From a virus, in IMG/VR virus record IMGVR_UViG_3300043409_000405, positions 1 to 46,863 of that record: DNA of 46,863 nucleotides; one strand, written 5' to 3'. The first letter of the stretch is position 1. Each line of letters begins with the position of its first letter. Below the pieces are notes generated by a model, which had not been told where the DNA came from, did no database searches, and saw only the letters and a list, made by a program, of their open reading frames with translations. Made by a program: the position numbers and the translations under genes. This document shows positions 28,677-37,000 of this stretch, piece by piece.

Positions 28677-30333
28677 TCGCTTTAAAACCAGTTTCTCAGA
28701 ACGAATCTTCCGGCTCAAGTACGCTCAAGGTACTAATGACACTTGGGATGCTTTGTCGGATAGAGTAGTTGACGATGTATGCGGGAGCCGTGGAGGTAAA
28801 GACCGCTCTTTGATGAGCAAAGAAGACCAGAAAGATTTGGCAGAAGCCATTAAGACAATGAAGATTTTGCCCGGCGGGAGGTACCTTTATTATGCAGGAC
28901 GAGAATTCAGCGCCTTCAACAACTGTTATCTACTCAGGGCTGAAGAAGACACGCGAGAAGAATGGGCTAACATTGTTCATAGAAGTATGTCTTGTCTTTC
29001 TACTGGTGGTGGTATTGGTGTGGACTATAGTATCCTCCGTCCTGCTGGTAGAGTACTTAAGCGGACGGGCGGCATATCGTCAGGCCCCATCCCTCTTATG
29101 CAAGCCGTCAATGAGATTGGTCGAAATGTAATGCAAGGTGGGAGCCGTAGGTCAGCTATCTATGCTTCCCTTAACTGGCAGCATGAAGACATTCCTTTGT
29201 TCCTCAAAGCTAAAGACTGGTCAGATGTTATTAAGAACCTTAAGACCACAGACTTTAACTTCCCAGCTCCTTTGGACATGACTAACATTTCTGTTAACTA
29301 TGATGATGCTGCTATGATTAGGGATGTGGGTCTAGCAGATGAGTATTGGCTACACAAGAACCCAATCTTCCTAGAAAACTGCAAGCAAGCAATGATGACT
29401 GGAGAACCGGGCTTCAGCTTCAACTTTGGAGACAAGCAGAATGAAACCCTACGAAATGCCTGTACAGAAGTTACTAGTGAGGATGATAGTGATGTATGCA
29501 ATCTTGCGTCTATCAATCTCGGCAATGTGGAGTCTCTTGAGGAATTCAAATCGCTGGTACAACTGGCCTCTAAATTTCTCATCTGCGGCACTATTCGGGC
29601 AGATCTCCCCTATGAAAAAGTCTATAAAGTTCGGGAAAAGAATCGTCGTCTTGGACTTGGACTTATGGGTATCCACGAATGGCTCCTCAAACGAGGATCT
29701 AAATACGAAGTAACACCGGAACTTCACACTTGGTTAGGAGTCTATAGAGATGAATCAAAACATGCAGCAGATGAACATGCCGAAAGACTTTTTGTTAGCC
29801 CTCCAGTCGCGTATAGGGCAATTGCCCCCACTGGAAGCATCGGAATTCTTGCAGGTACTACTACTGGAATTGAGCCACTATTCGCTGTCGCTTACAAGAG
29901 GCGTTATCTTACCAATGGCACAAAGTGGAAATTCGAATTTGTTGTTGATGCCACCGCCGACAGTCTCATCAAGCGGTATAATATCGCCCCCGAGTCAATT
30001 GATACTGCCTACAAGCTAAGCCATGACTACGAACGAAGACTTGCATTCCAAGCGGATGTTCAGGATTACGTGGACATGTCCATTAGTTCTACCATCAACC
30101 TTCCCTCTTGGGGAACAAAAGATAACAACGAAGGAAAGGTTGAACAGTTTGCTGGCACTCTTGCAAGATACGCCCCTAGACTGCGTGGATTTACGTGCTA
30201 CCCTGACGGAGCTAGAGGAGGACAACCCCTCACCGAAGTCGAGTACGGAGAAGCCACCAAGCACTCAGGCATAGTCTACGAAGAGAATGATATTTGTGAT
30301 ATAACGGGCAAGGGCGGGTCGTGCGGGGTATGA
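28666..30333 (+). CDS. nrdJ: Adenosylcobalamin-dependent (class II) ribonucleotide reductase
   Basis: The 555-residue enzyme converts ribonucleotides to deoxyribonucleotides. It shows NNCYLL (Cys87), the catalytic NACTEV (Asn264, Cys266, Glu268), VCNLASINL (Cys278), and the phosphate-binding loop APTGSIGILAGTTTGIEP (about 394-411). The C-terminal Cys pair (544 and 553) fits redox recycling. No separate beta subunit or ATP-cone is present, so a class II, B12-dependent enzyme is the natural reading. Size matches short phage NrdJ forms. It is the penultimate early gene, supplying dNTPs to the polymerase. Cofactor dependence is inferred from family, not seen. Confidence 0.88.
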   Translation: MEHNRFKTSFSERIFRLKYAQGTNDTWDALSDRVVDDVCGSRGGKDRSLMSKEDQKDLAEAIKTMKILPGGRYLYYAGREFSAFNNCYLLRAEEDTREEWANIVHRSMSCLSTGGGIGVDYSILRPAGRVLKRTGGISSGPIPLMQAVNEIGRNVMQGGSRRSAIYASLNWQHEDIPLFLKAKDWSDVIKNLKTTDFNFPAPLDMTNISVNYDDAAMIRDVGLADEYWLHKNPIFLENCKQAMMTGEPGFSFNFGDKQNETLRNACTEVTSEDDSDVCNLASINLGNVESLEEFKSLVQLASKFLICGTIRADLPYEKVYKVREKNRRLGLGLMGIHEWLLKRGSKYEVTPELHTWLGVYRDESKHAADEHAERLFVSPPVAYRAIAPTGSIGILAGTTTGIEPLFAVAYKRRYLTNGTKWKFEFVVDATADSLIKRYNIAPESIDTAYKLSHDYERRLAFQADVQDYVDMSISSTINLPSWGTKDNNEGKVEQFAGTLARYAPRLRGFTCYPDGARGGQPLTEVEYGEATKHSGIVYEENDICDITGKGGSCGV

Positions 30334-30357
30334 GGCACAAATATAAAGGAGGATCAT

Positions 30358-30729
30358 GTGGTGTCTAAACTAGTACAACAACACTTTCGCTATCCGTTAA
30401 TTGTTGTAGAATGGGATGATGCCGAAACTAGTGGTGGCTGGGAAGAACCTCCCGCAGAGCTTGGGGAGGCCATAGCCATTACAGTCGGGTTTCTCATACG
30501 AGAAACATCTAAGCACCTACTTATAGCAAGCAGTTACGACAGTACAAACACACACACTAATGGCAGAATTCAAATCCCAGTTGGAATGGTTAAGACCAGA
30601 GTAGTCTTAATTGATACTAAAAGAAGTCGGAAAGTGAGTAGTCGTTCTTCAAAAGAACAGCCTCAGAATCTTGTTGAAGCTTCCACAGAAGTGATAAGTA
30701 AGCCAAACGAGTCTCTCTCAGAGAGTTAG
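30358..30729 (+). CDS. Conserved phage protein of unknown function, last early gene
   Basis: GTG 30358 follows GGAGG at 30348-30352. The 123-residue product carries YPLIVVEWDDAETSGGWEEPPAELGE (about 12-37) and then ITVGFLIRETSKHLLIASSYDS and GRIQIPVGMVKTRVVLI. This V-x-W-x-D-A...W...G-x-x-x-x-x-T-x-x-H-x-x-x-A pattern is widespread in small phage proteins, role unknown. The tail is Ser/Glu/Lys-rich. A rho-independent terminator follows by about 75 bp. Confidence 0.7.
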   Translation: MVSKLVQQHFRYPLIVVEWDDAETSGGWEEPPAELGEAIAITVGFLIRETSKHLLIASSYDSTNTHTNGRIQIPVGMVKTRVVLIDTKRSRKVSSRSSKEQPQNLVEASTEVISKPNESLSES

Positions 30730-30803
30730 TTCCAAAGCAACTTGTTCCTAATAACAAGTCCCCAGATCCAGTAGAGCTGGGTTTATCAGATCTAATGCTG
30801 ACC

Positions 30804-30845
30804 CCCTCAAATCCCGGAACATCTAGGATTTGGGGGAATTTTTTT
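30804..30845 (+). terminator. Rho-independent terminator of the early unit
   Basis: CCCTCAAATCC (30804-14) pairs with GGATTTGGGGG-type bases (30826-36), 11 bp with one U-G pair and an 11-base loop. AATTTTTTT follows (seven T at 30839-30845). A weaker CCCAG/CTGGG stem with a T-rich end lies just upstream near 30762-30785. It sits between the convergent units and acts on plus-strand transcription. Confidence 0.85.
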
Positions 30846-30852
30846 AGCAAAA

Positions 30853-31179
30853 TTAGCCTGTCTGCTCTTTTACAAACCTACTGAATGGAATAAAGCCAGA
30901 GTCCCCATCTTGATCCAGTATAATTACTTCTGTGGGGCTAGAGACTGTCCAACAAGCTTCAATCAATTTGCCTTTCCACAGAACAGATGCCTTCATAAGC
31001 TCTCTAGTAGCTTTGATGTCCTCCCGGAGAAGACTTAATACGAAGGTGTACGTACAAGCTGTAGCATAAAGTCGTATTGAATTGCCGTCTAGATTATATA
31101 CCATCGTGTCTTCAGCCTTAGCTTCAACAGACCAACCAGCAATAACAACACAAAACAAGACAACAGTCCTTTTAAACAT
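30853..31179 (-). CDS. Small exported protein, last late gene
   Basis: The 108-residue product has a signal peptide MFKRTVVLFCVVIAGWSVEA with a likely cut after AKA. A mature part VYNLDGNSIRLYATACTYTFVLSLL follows, then WKGKLIEACWTVSSPTEVIILDQDGDSGFIPFSRF. I recognise this as a recurring late-region phage protein; two Cys could form a disulphide. Export suggests a periplasmic or outer-membrane role at lysis or exclusion, which is an inference. GGGGG lies just before the ATG at 31179. Confidence 0.7.
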   Translation of the reverse strand: MFKRTVVLFCVVIAGWSVEAKAEDTMVYNLDGNSIRLYATACTYTFVLSLLREDIKATRELMKASVLWKGKLIEACWTVSSPTEVIILDQDGDSGFIPFSRFVKEQTG

Positions 31180-31198
31180 CGTACACCCCCGGTAAGTG

Positions 31199-31393
31199 TT
31201 AAGTATTGACCTCTTCAGCTTTAGGGTTTTCTTCTAGTGCTTTAATCTTATCCGTAGCAGTCTGGAGTTGTTGCCTAAGGATATCCATCTCACCCGCAAA
31301 AAGTCCTACACGGGACAGTGCCCAGTTACGTTGTTGTTCAATCTCATTAATCATAGCTTGGATCTTAAGGTTCTGCTCTGTCTGTTGTTCCAT
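31199..31393 (-). CDS. Small coiled-coil protein after tail fibre
   Basis: The 64-residue product MEQQTEQNLKIQAMINEIEQ... is wholly helical with heptads; QQRNWALSRVG and LRQQLQTATDKIKALE are typical of such fibre-adjacent proteins. GGAGAT lies upstream of the ATG. It resembles the 52-residue product at 45852-46010, which also lies just after a fibre gene. The function is not known; a fibre chaperone or lysis part is possible. Confidence 0.65.
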   Translation of the reverse strand: MEQQTEQNLKIQAMINEIEQQRNWALSRVGLFAGEMDILRQQLQTATDKIKALEENPKAEEVNT

Positions 31394-31408
31394 GTCTATA
31401 TCTCCTAA

Positions 31409-33823
31409 TTAAATTACTTGGTATTGAAAACTGTATTTATAGGTAGTACTAGAGGTGGCAATAGCTACTAGGTCAATTTGAGCACGATCATTTGTGAGAT
31501 CAGAACTCACGGCTCCTGTAGAACCATCTCTACTACTAGAAGATATTATACCAGAACATTGTAAAGTATCCGCAAAATTAGAAGCTACTGGCAAGGACAC
31601 CCCTATGGTAGTGGTAGTTCCTATAGTAGTAGAAGTTATGTCTACAGTCCCAGAACAGGTCACTATGCTACCCACCCGGATGTACTGCCCAAGTCTAGTG
31701 GTACTGGCAGTAACGTTAGCCACTGTCGTAAGGGTAGGAGTCCAAGTACCTCCCAATACATTAGGGTACCCTGTGCAGTTAGATAGGTCGCCAGAAGATG
31801 GGGTTCCAAGAGCACCCCCGTTAACCACAAAAGCTCCAGCCGTTCCAGTATTGACCCCAAGGGCAGTAACAACGCCTGTACCAGTGGTTATGGTAGAAGG
31901 GGCAACACCAGCACCACCACCCTGTACTAGTGCTCCAGAGGCAAGAGCAGCAGACGTAGCCCATGTTGAGGAGCTAGAGAAGTAGGGTATGCCACCGCTT
32001 GTGCCCGCAACTGTTAACGCAGGGGTACTAGTAGCAGTTGCAACAGAAATTAACCCACCAGTAAAACTAACGCTTGTTACTGTTCCAGCCCCCGCAGGGG
32101 TTCCCCAAGTACCATCACCGCGCCAGAATGTACTAGCTGATGCACTTGTACCGCTGTTTAGATTAGTGACTGGGAGATTACCAGTTACGCCCGTTGTAAG
32201 AGGCAAGCCTGTAGCGTTCGTTAGTATCCCAGATGCAGGAGTCCCAAGTGCAGGAGCAACAAACGTCTTATTGCTCATTGTCTGGGCTTTGGTCTTAAAG
32301 GTAAACTCATCAACAACGTTGGCAAAATCAGGGATAGTGAGAGTGGTAGCGCCTACAGTCTGGGAAGTCAGGGCAATAGACACCAACTGTCCGTTGGTAA
32401 GCAGTAGCGGGGACGCAGCAGAGGTTGCAAGACTAGTAGCACTAGCCACCCCCAATACTGGGGTAACTAACGTTGGGCTGGTATCAACAACAAACTTGGT
32501 TCCAGTGCCCGTTTGTGAGGCAATAGATGTGGCATTTCCAACGCTGGTGATTGGCCCAGTTAAGTTAGCATTCGTTGCATCGTTCCCATTGAGCTTCTGA
32601 ATTGCCTGTAGAATTGAGTCCGTAGCAGCTACAGTTCCAGCACCTGACACATAACCAGTTAGCACTTTAGCAATTACTGGGGCATTGGTTAGGGTTGTAG
32701 CATTACCCACACTAGTAACATCACCAGTTAAATTAGCATTAGTCACCACAGTTGTTGCGTTACCAACTGAAGTCACTCCACCAGTAAGATTGGCGTTAGT
32801 TACAACTGTAGTTGCATTGCCAACACTTGTTACCCCGCCTGTCAAATTGGCGTTGGTTACTACAGTAGTCGCATTACCAACTGAGGTTACACCACCAGTC
32901 AAGTTTGCATTAGTTACTACTGTTGCTGCATTTCCAACAGAAGTTACTCCGCCCGTTAAGTTAGCATTGGTAACAACAGTCGTTGCGTTACCCACCGATG
33001 TAACGCCCCCAGTTAAGTTAGCGTTGGTTGTCACGCTGCCCGCAGTTAATCCAGACGCTGTCCCTGTCAAGTTAGTGGCTACTCCAGAACTAGGGGTACC
33101 TAAAGCACCACCATTGACTACAAATGCTCCTGCTGTTCCTACATTAACTCCGAGAGCAGTTACTACCCCAGTACCAGTAGTAGTTGTAGCGGGGGCAACC
33201 CCTGCACCTCCACCCAGCACTATAGAACTAGCAGCCAGTGCAGCCGAAGTAGCCCAAGTAGAAGTGCTAGAGAAGTAAGGCACACCCCCAGATGTACCAG
33301 CAATGGTAAACGCAGGAGTAGTTGTAGCAGTACCCACTGAAACAATTCCACCTGTCCAACCCACAGAAGTAACCGTTCCAGTAGCAGTACCCGCAGGTAC
33401 ACTCCACGTTCCATCCCCTCGCCAAAAGGTTGTTGCCCCAGCACTAGTCCCACTATTTAAGTTAGTTACAGGCAAGTTACCAGACACATCAGTAGCAAGA
33501 GCAACAGCACTCCAAGTGGGAGTAGTAGCACTACCATGCAGCACTTGGTAGGCTGTACCAGAAGTAAGCATGGTATTCTGGGCAGAAGTCATGTGGTAGT
33601 ACTGGCCTGAAGTACCCCCCTGCAAGGATTGAAGAAGCTGGTGAGATCGGTTTGCTATGTTAAGAATAGTACTACTAGTAAAATCAATACCAGTTGTCCA
33701 AGCTACAAGACCAGTGGGGGCTATACCATTGACAAGACGCTGGATCTTGGTCATCCAGTCTTTCCAAATAGCAGGGTTGCTTTGGAAATCTCCCGGTGGT
33801 ACTGGAGGTAGCGAAATAGCCAC
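31409..33823 (-). CDS. Repeat-rich tail fibre or spike protein
   Basis: The 804-residue product starts [32 protein letters not shown] Gly/Thr/Ser/Val-rich shaft follows. It contains a six-fold 19-residue repeat (about residues 267-380, [19 protein letters not shown] type). A duplicated block of about 110 residues also occurs near 148-256 and 576-690 ([21 protein letters not shown] / [21 protein letters not shown]). The C-terminal 100 residues ([28 protein letters not shown]...) look like the receptor-binding tip or trimerisation head. Host contact is inferred. It overlaps the preceding 82-residue gene by one base. Confidence 0.8.
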   Translation of the reverse strand: MAISLPPVPPGDFQSNPAIWKDWMTKIQRLVNGIAPTGLVAWTTGIDFTSSTILNIANRSHQLLQSLQGGTSGQYYHMTSAQNTMLTSGTAYQVLHGSATTPTWSAVALATDVSGNLPVTNLNSGTSAGATTFWRGDGTWSVPAGTATGTVTSVGWTGGIVSVGTATTTPAFTIAGTSGGVPYFSSTSTWATSAALAASSIVLGGGAGVAPATTTTGTGVVTALGVNVGTAGAFVVNGGALGTPSSGVATNLTGTASGLTAGSVTTNANLTGGVTSVGNATTVVTNANLTGGVTSVGNAATVVTNANLTGGVTSVGNATTVVTNANLTGGVTSVGNATTVVTNANLTGGVTSVGNATTVVTNANLTGDVTSVGNATTLTNAPVIAKVLTGYVSGAGTVAATDSILQAIQKLNGNDATNANLTGPITSVGNATSIASQTGTGTKFVVDTSPTLVTPVLGVASATSLATSAASPLLLTNGQLVSIALTSQTVGATTLTIPDFANVVDEFTFKTKAQTMSNKTFVAPALGTPASGILTNATGLPLTTGVTGNLPVTNLNSGTSASASTFWRGDGTWGTPAGAGTVTSVSFTGGLISVATATSTPALTVAGTSGGIPYFSSSSTWATSAALASGALVQGGGAGVAPSTITTGTGVVTALGVNTGTAGAFVVNGGALGTPSSGDLSNCTGYPNVLGGTWTPTLTTVANVTASTTRLGQYIRVGSIVTCSGTVDITSTTIGTTTTIGVSLPVASNFADTLQCSGIISSSSRDGSTGAVSSDLTNDRAQIDLVAIATSSTTYKYSFQYQVI
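32684..33025 (-). repeat. Six tandem 57-bp coding repeats in the fibre gene
   Basis: The units start at 33025, 32968, 32911, 32854, 32797 and 32740 (minus strand). Each encodes [19 protein letters not shown] or a variant; the last has GDV and ends TTLTN. Synonymous sites have diverged, so the array is not a recent simple expansion. A seventh, more diverged unit lies near 32518-32580. Confidence 0.85.
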
Positions 33824-34071
33824 TAGTACGTACCTCCTTCTAAAAGAGTGGTGTTCTTAATAACATCTTTCTTAGTTATACCCAACATCCAACTGCACAG
33901 ATCTCCTTTATGAAGGCCCGACTGAATTTGAAAAAGAGACCAATTGGGACGCACAGACCACTCCAAAGGCCAAGTCTCACTGTTTCCGTTAGTGATGCAA
34001 TTACCATCCATATACATAGCATGTCCGAATCCATAAAACATATCCTCCGTAGGGTTAACATTCATAATCAT
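33823..34071 (-). CDS. Small hypothetical virion-region protein
   Basis: The start ATG 34071 overlaps the stop of the 1,892-residue gene. The 82-residue product [20 protein letters not shown]... is aromatic and Gly/Asn-rich with [10 protein letters not shown] and [22 protein letters not shown]. It resembles small proteins before phage fibre genes, which may bridge internal proteins and fibre. It overlaps the fibre start by one base. No domain is recognised. Confidence 0.6.
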   Translation of the reverse strand: MIMNVNPTEDMFYGFGHAMYMDGNCITNGNSETWPLEWSVRPNWSLFQIQSGLHKGDLCSWMLGITKKDVIKNTTLLEGGTY

Positions 34072-37000
34072 TCCCAGCCACGTTCTCTGGCTTTATCTTT
34101 ATACTTTTTAATAACTTCTTTTTGTTCTTTAGATCGTTTACTTCTTTCTAGTTTTTTCTCTGCGGCAGTTTTTCCATAGATAGGAAAGCCCATAGTGCCA
34201 GAAACGGCGCGGCTCACTCCTTCTCCCTCGGGAGCATTTACTGCTGCGGAAATTTGAAATGGCAGAGCACTTTTTGCAATTACTCCTGCCCTATTAGCCA
34301 AGGAGGGGTCAACAAGCTTAGGAGCATATGGGCTAGCATACTCTAACCCAGTAAGTCCCGTAATAGCAGCTTTAGGAAGAAACCCTAACTTGTTTGTAAG
34401 AGTAGAAACAGGATCAGATAACCAGTGATATGGTTCCATAGCGTGTTTCATGGCTTGCATACTGGTGCCATCTGGAAATTCTATTCGTGTGGGATCTTTG
34501 TTCTCCCAAATTGGGCGATTAGCCGTAACCATATTGATGGCATTCAACAGGGTAAAGTATAACAGAGCAGTTTTAAACTGGTACAATCTAGCATAGTCAG
34601 CTTTGGTAGTGGGGTTTACCATCCCCTTAATACCCTCTATGGGGTGCCAGTCTTTAGGGTTAAGTTTTTCAGGAAGAGCTGAAGTAAACGCTTTAATGGT
34701 AGATATAGTCCAGTCTGGAGCAAACAAAACCATCTGAAGATTCTTACGACCTTGAGGAGAGAACGCAGCCATAGACATACGTTTACCAAACTCTGTATTG
34801 GCTTTTGATGCTTCTTGAAACCAGTTAAGACCACCAAAAGACCTGTTGATAAACTGGGTAATCTCTGCACGAGCAAGATCTTCATTAAATTCTTTACCAC
34901 TCTTCATGGCATCTAGGCGTTGTTTCTCAAGGTATTTGTCTGCTGTATAGAGTTTTCCTCCTGTGTGCAAAAAATCCCAAGTAATCTTGTCAAAGATTCC
35001 TAGAGTATTCTTTTCTACAAATGAGAGACTTGTTTCCAAAACCCTAGTCTTGGGGCCGTATTTACCAATCATACTATCCCCAAACTTACCAGCACTAGCA
35101 AGAAGTCCCTTAGTGACATCTTCAGGAACTTCTAGAACAAGTCCAGATTTGATCCACTTGTCAGTACTATCCCCAAGTCCACCTTCTTTAAACCGAGCAA
35201 CAGCCTGAGTTATGCCAGACATCTTGGTACCAAGTATCTTGTCTGCTATACCTAAAGTAACTTCCTTAGCTGGAGTCCATAGTGGTACGTGAGCACTAGA
35301 TAACACTTCCAGAAGACTCTTAGCGTGGAAGAAGGAACCAATAACGTTTAGGCGTTTAACTCCCTGTGAGACTGTATAAAGGGCATCTACAGCTTTATTG
35401 CCTCTAGCCTCAAAAGCAAACTTTAGGGCAGGAGCCAAGTCCGGGTGTACAGCAAACCCAGCAAATTGCCTGTCCACAATCATCTCCCACCCACGGGGCA
35501 TGGGGTCTTCTTCAGTAACCCTCTTAACCAAAGACTCCCCAGCAACGTTACGAATGCCCCTTACACTATCTATAAGTTTTTTATTTTCAATGGCCTTTTC
35601 CATAGACAGGGCATACTCTTTATAGATCTCAGCTACGTCTGTGGTCTTGATCTCAAGCCTAAAGTCTTTGCCAGCAGCAGAGATCTTGTCATTAATCCAT
35701 CCAAGAGTTCTTTCTAAGTTTTCAAAGGTATCTACTTTACGCTCTTTACCAAAGCGACTCTCGGGAGTCATGCCACCAGCACCAGTGCCCTTCTTGCCAA
35801 ACAGCTCTCCAAGTAGTTCTTCCAAGGCCCCCTTGGGCATATCTTTCCAGTTGACGATGTGGGTAACATAGTTTTCAAGCAAACCATTAACCACACCCTC
35901 CTTAACAGCCCTTTCACCTATATCCTTCATAGCAGTTTGGTAACGATCAGCCAGTTCTTTAGCCGGGCCAGTAAGTTTATCAGCTTCACCCTTATCAATA
36001 GCCCGAGCCACTTCTTCCCGGATGTTCTTAGGAGCAAGTTCCATCATTTTATGAGCTTCGTTGTGAATGATCCGCTCATTAGCCATCTTGGTGTTAAGGT
36101 TCATGCCAACAAACTTCTCAACCTCTTTGACTGGTTCTGCCCAAGTGCCTTTATACTTCTTCCAATCTTCAAAAAACTTCAAAGCAGCAGCCTCACCCTG
36201 AGAAGCATAGATGTCTTCAGCATGTTTCATAAATGCTGCTTCACTACTAATAGAACGGACATCAATACCCTTAGCAGCCTTCTTGACTTCCTCAGGGAGG
36301 ATTTTAGAAGCTGCTACAGGGCCACGATCTTTATCTTTGGAGCCTTCGAGCCGGGGAGCATTGGGATCATAATCTTCCCAAGGAGCTGGTTTACCTGCCT
36401 CCTCTTGCCTTCTTTTTTCTCGGGCTTCATTGGCTTTGAATTGGTCTTCCCCTCCACCCGGCTTAAAGTAGTTTTTAAGATCTATTCTGGCCTGTTCTCT
36501 CATGTCAACTCTATCCGAGTTAATGAGAAGGTCTTCTAAAGAAGAGTATTCTTTGCCGACGGATATGCCACCCTCCTCAGAGTATTGCATCCACTTGCCA
36601 TCTCTAGACTCAGATACTTGGTCTGACCAGATCATACCAGTACCAGCCTCATATATTTTTTCTCCGTCATATCCTACTTTCTCTGGACGGTCTGGGCCAT
36701 CTTTCGCCCTTCTCCAATTTTTAGGATCTAGGTATTGGTTTGCTTGGTGGTACTCCATTAGTATCCGATTAAACCAAGGATCTTTGCTTGAGTACTCATT
36801 TAACGTTTGGTCTTTAGCTTCTTCAGGGAGGATCTTAGAAGCTGATACAGGGCCATTAGAGTCTAACTTAGTAACTTCCTTTTGGGAAGAAACTAGAACA
36901 GGCTTCATGTCATTTTGAGCATCCTTAACAAGCTTCCCTAAAGAATGTTCTTTGTACTTGTCAGCATGAGCATCTCTTTGCTTAGTAATACTATCCGCCA

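Noticed and set aside
15633-30333. Single-subunit phage RNA polymerase
   Set aside because: None of the large early products carries such motifs; the only polymerase is a family A DNA polymerase.
32684-33025. CRISPR-like tandem array
   Set aside because: Units are 57 bp, in frame inside a fibre gene, with no unique spacers.
31494-33551. Long plus-strand frames (163, 203, 197 codons) opposite the second fibre gene
   Set aside because: Pro/Val/Leu-rich antisense shadows of the repeated fibre codons; no ribosome sites and no family pattern.
35859-36539. 226-codon plus-strand frame
   Set aside because: Antisense to the 1,892-residue virion gene, Ser/Phe/Leu-rich, no ribosome site.
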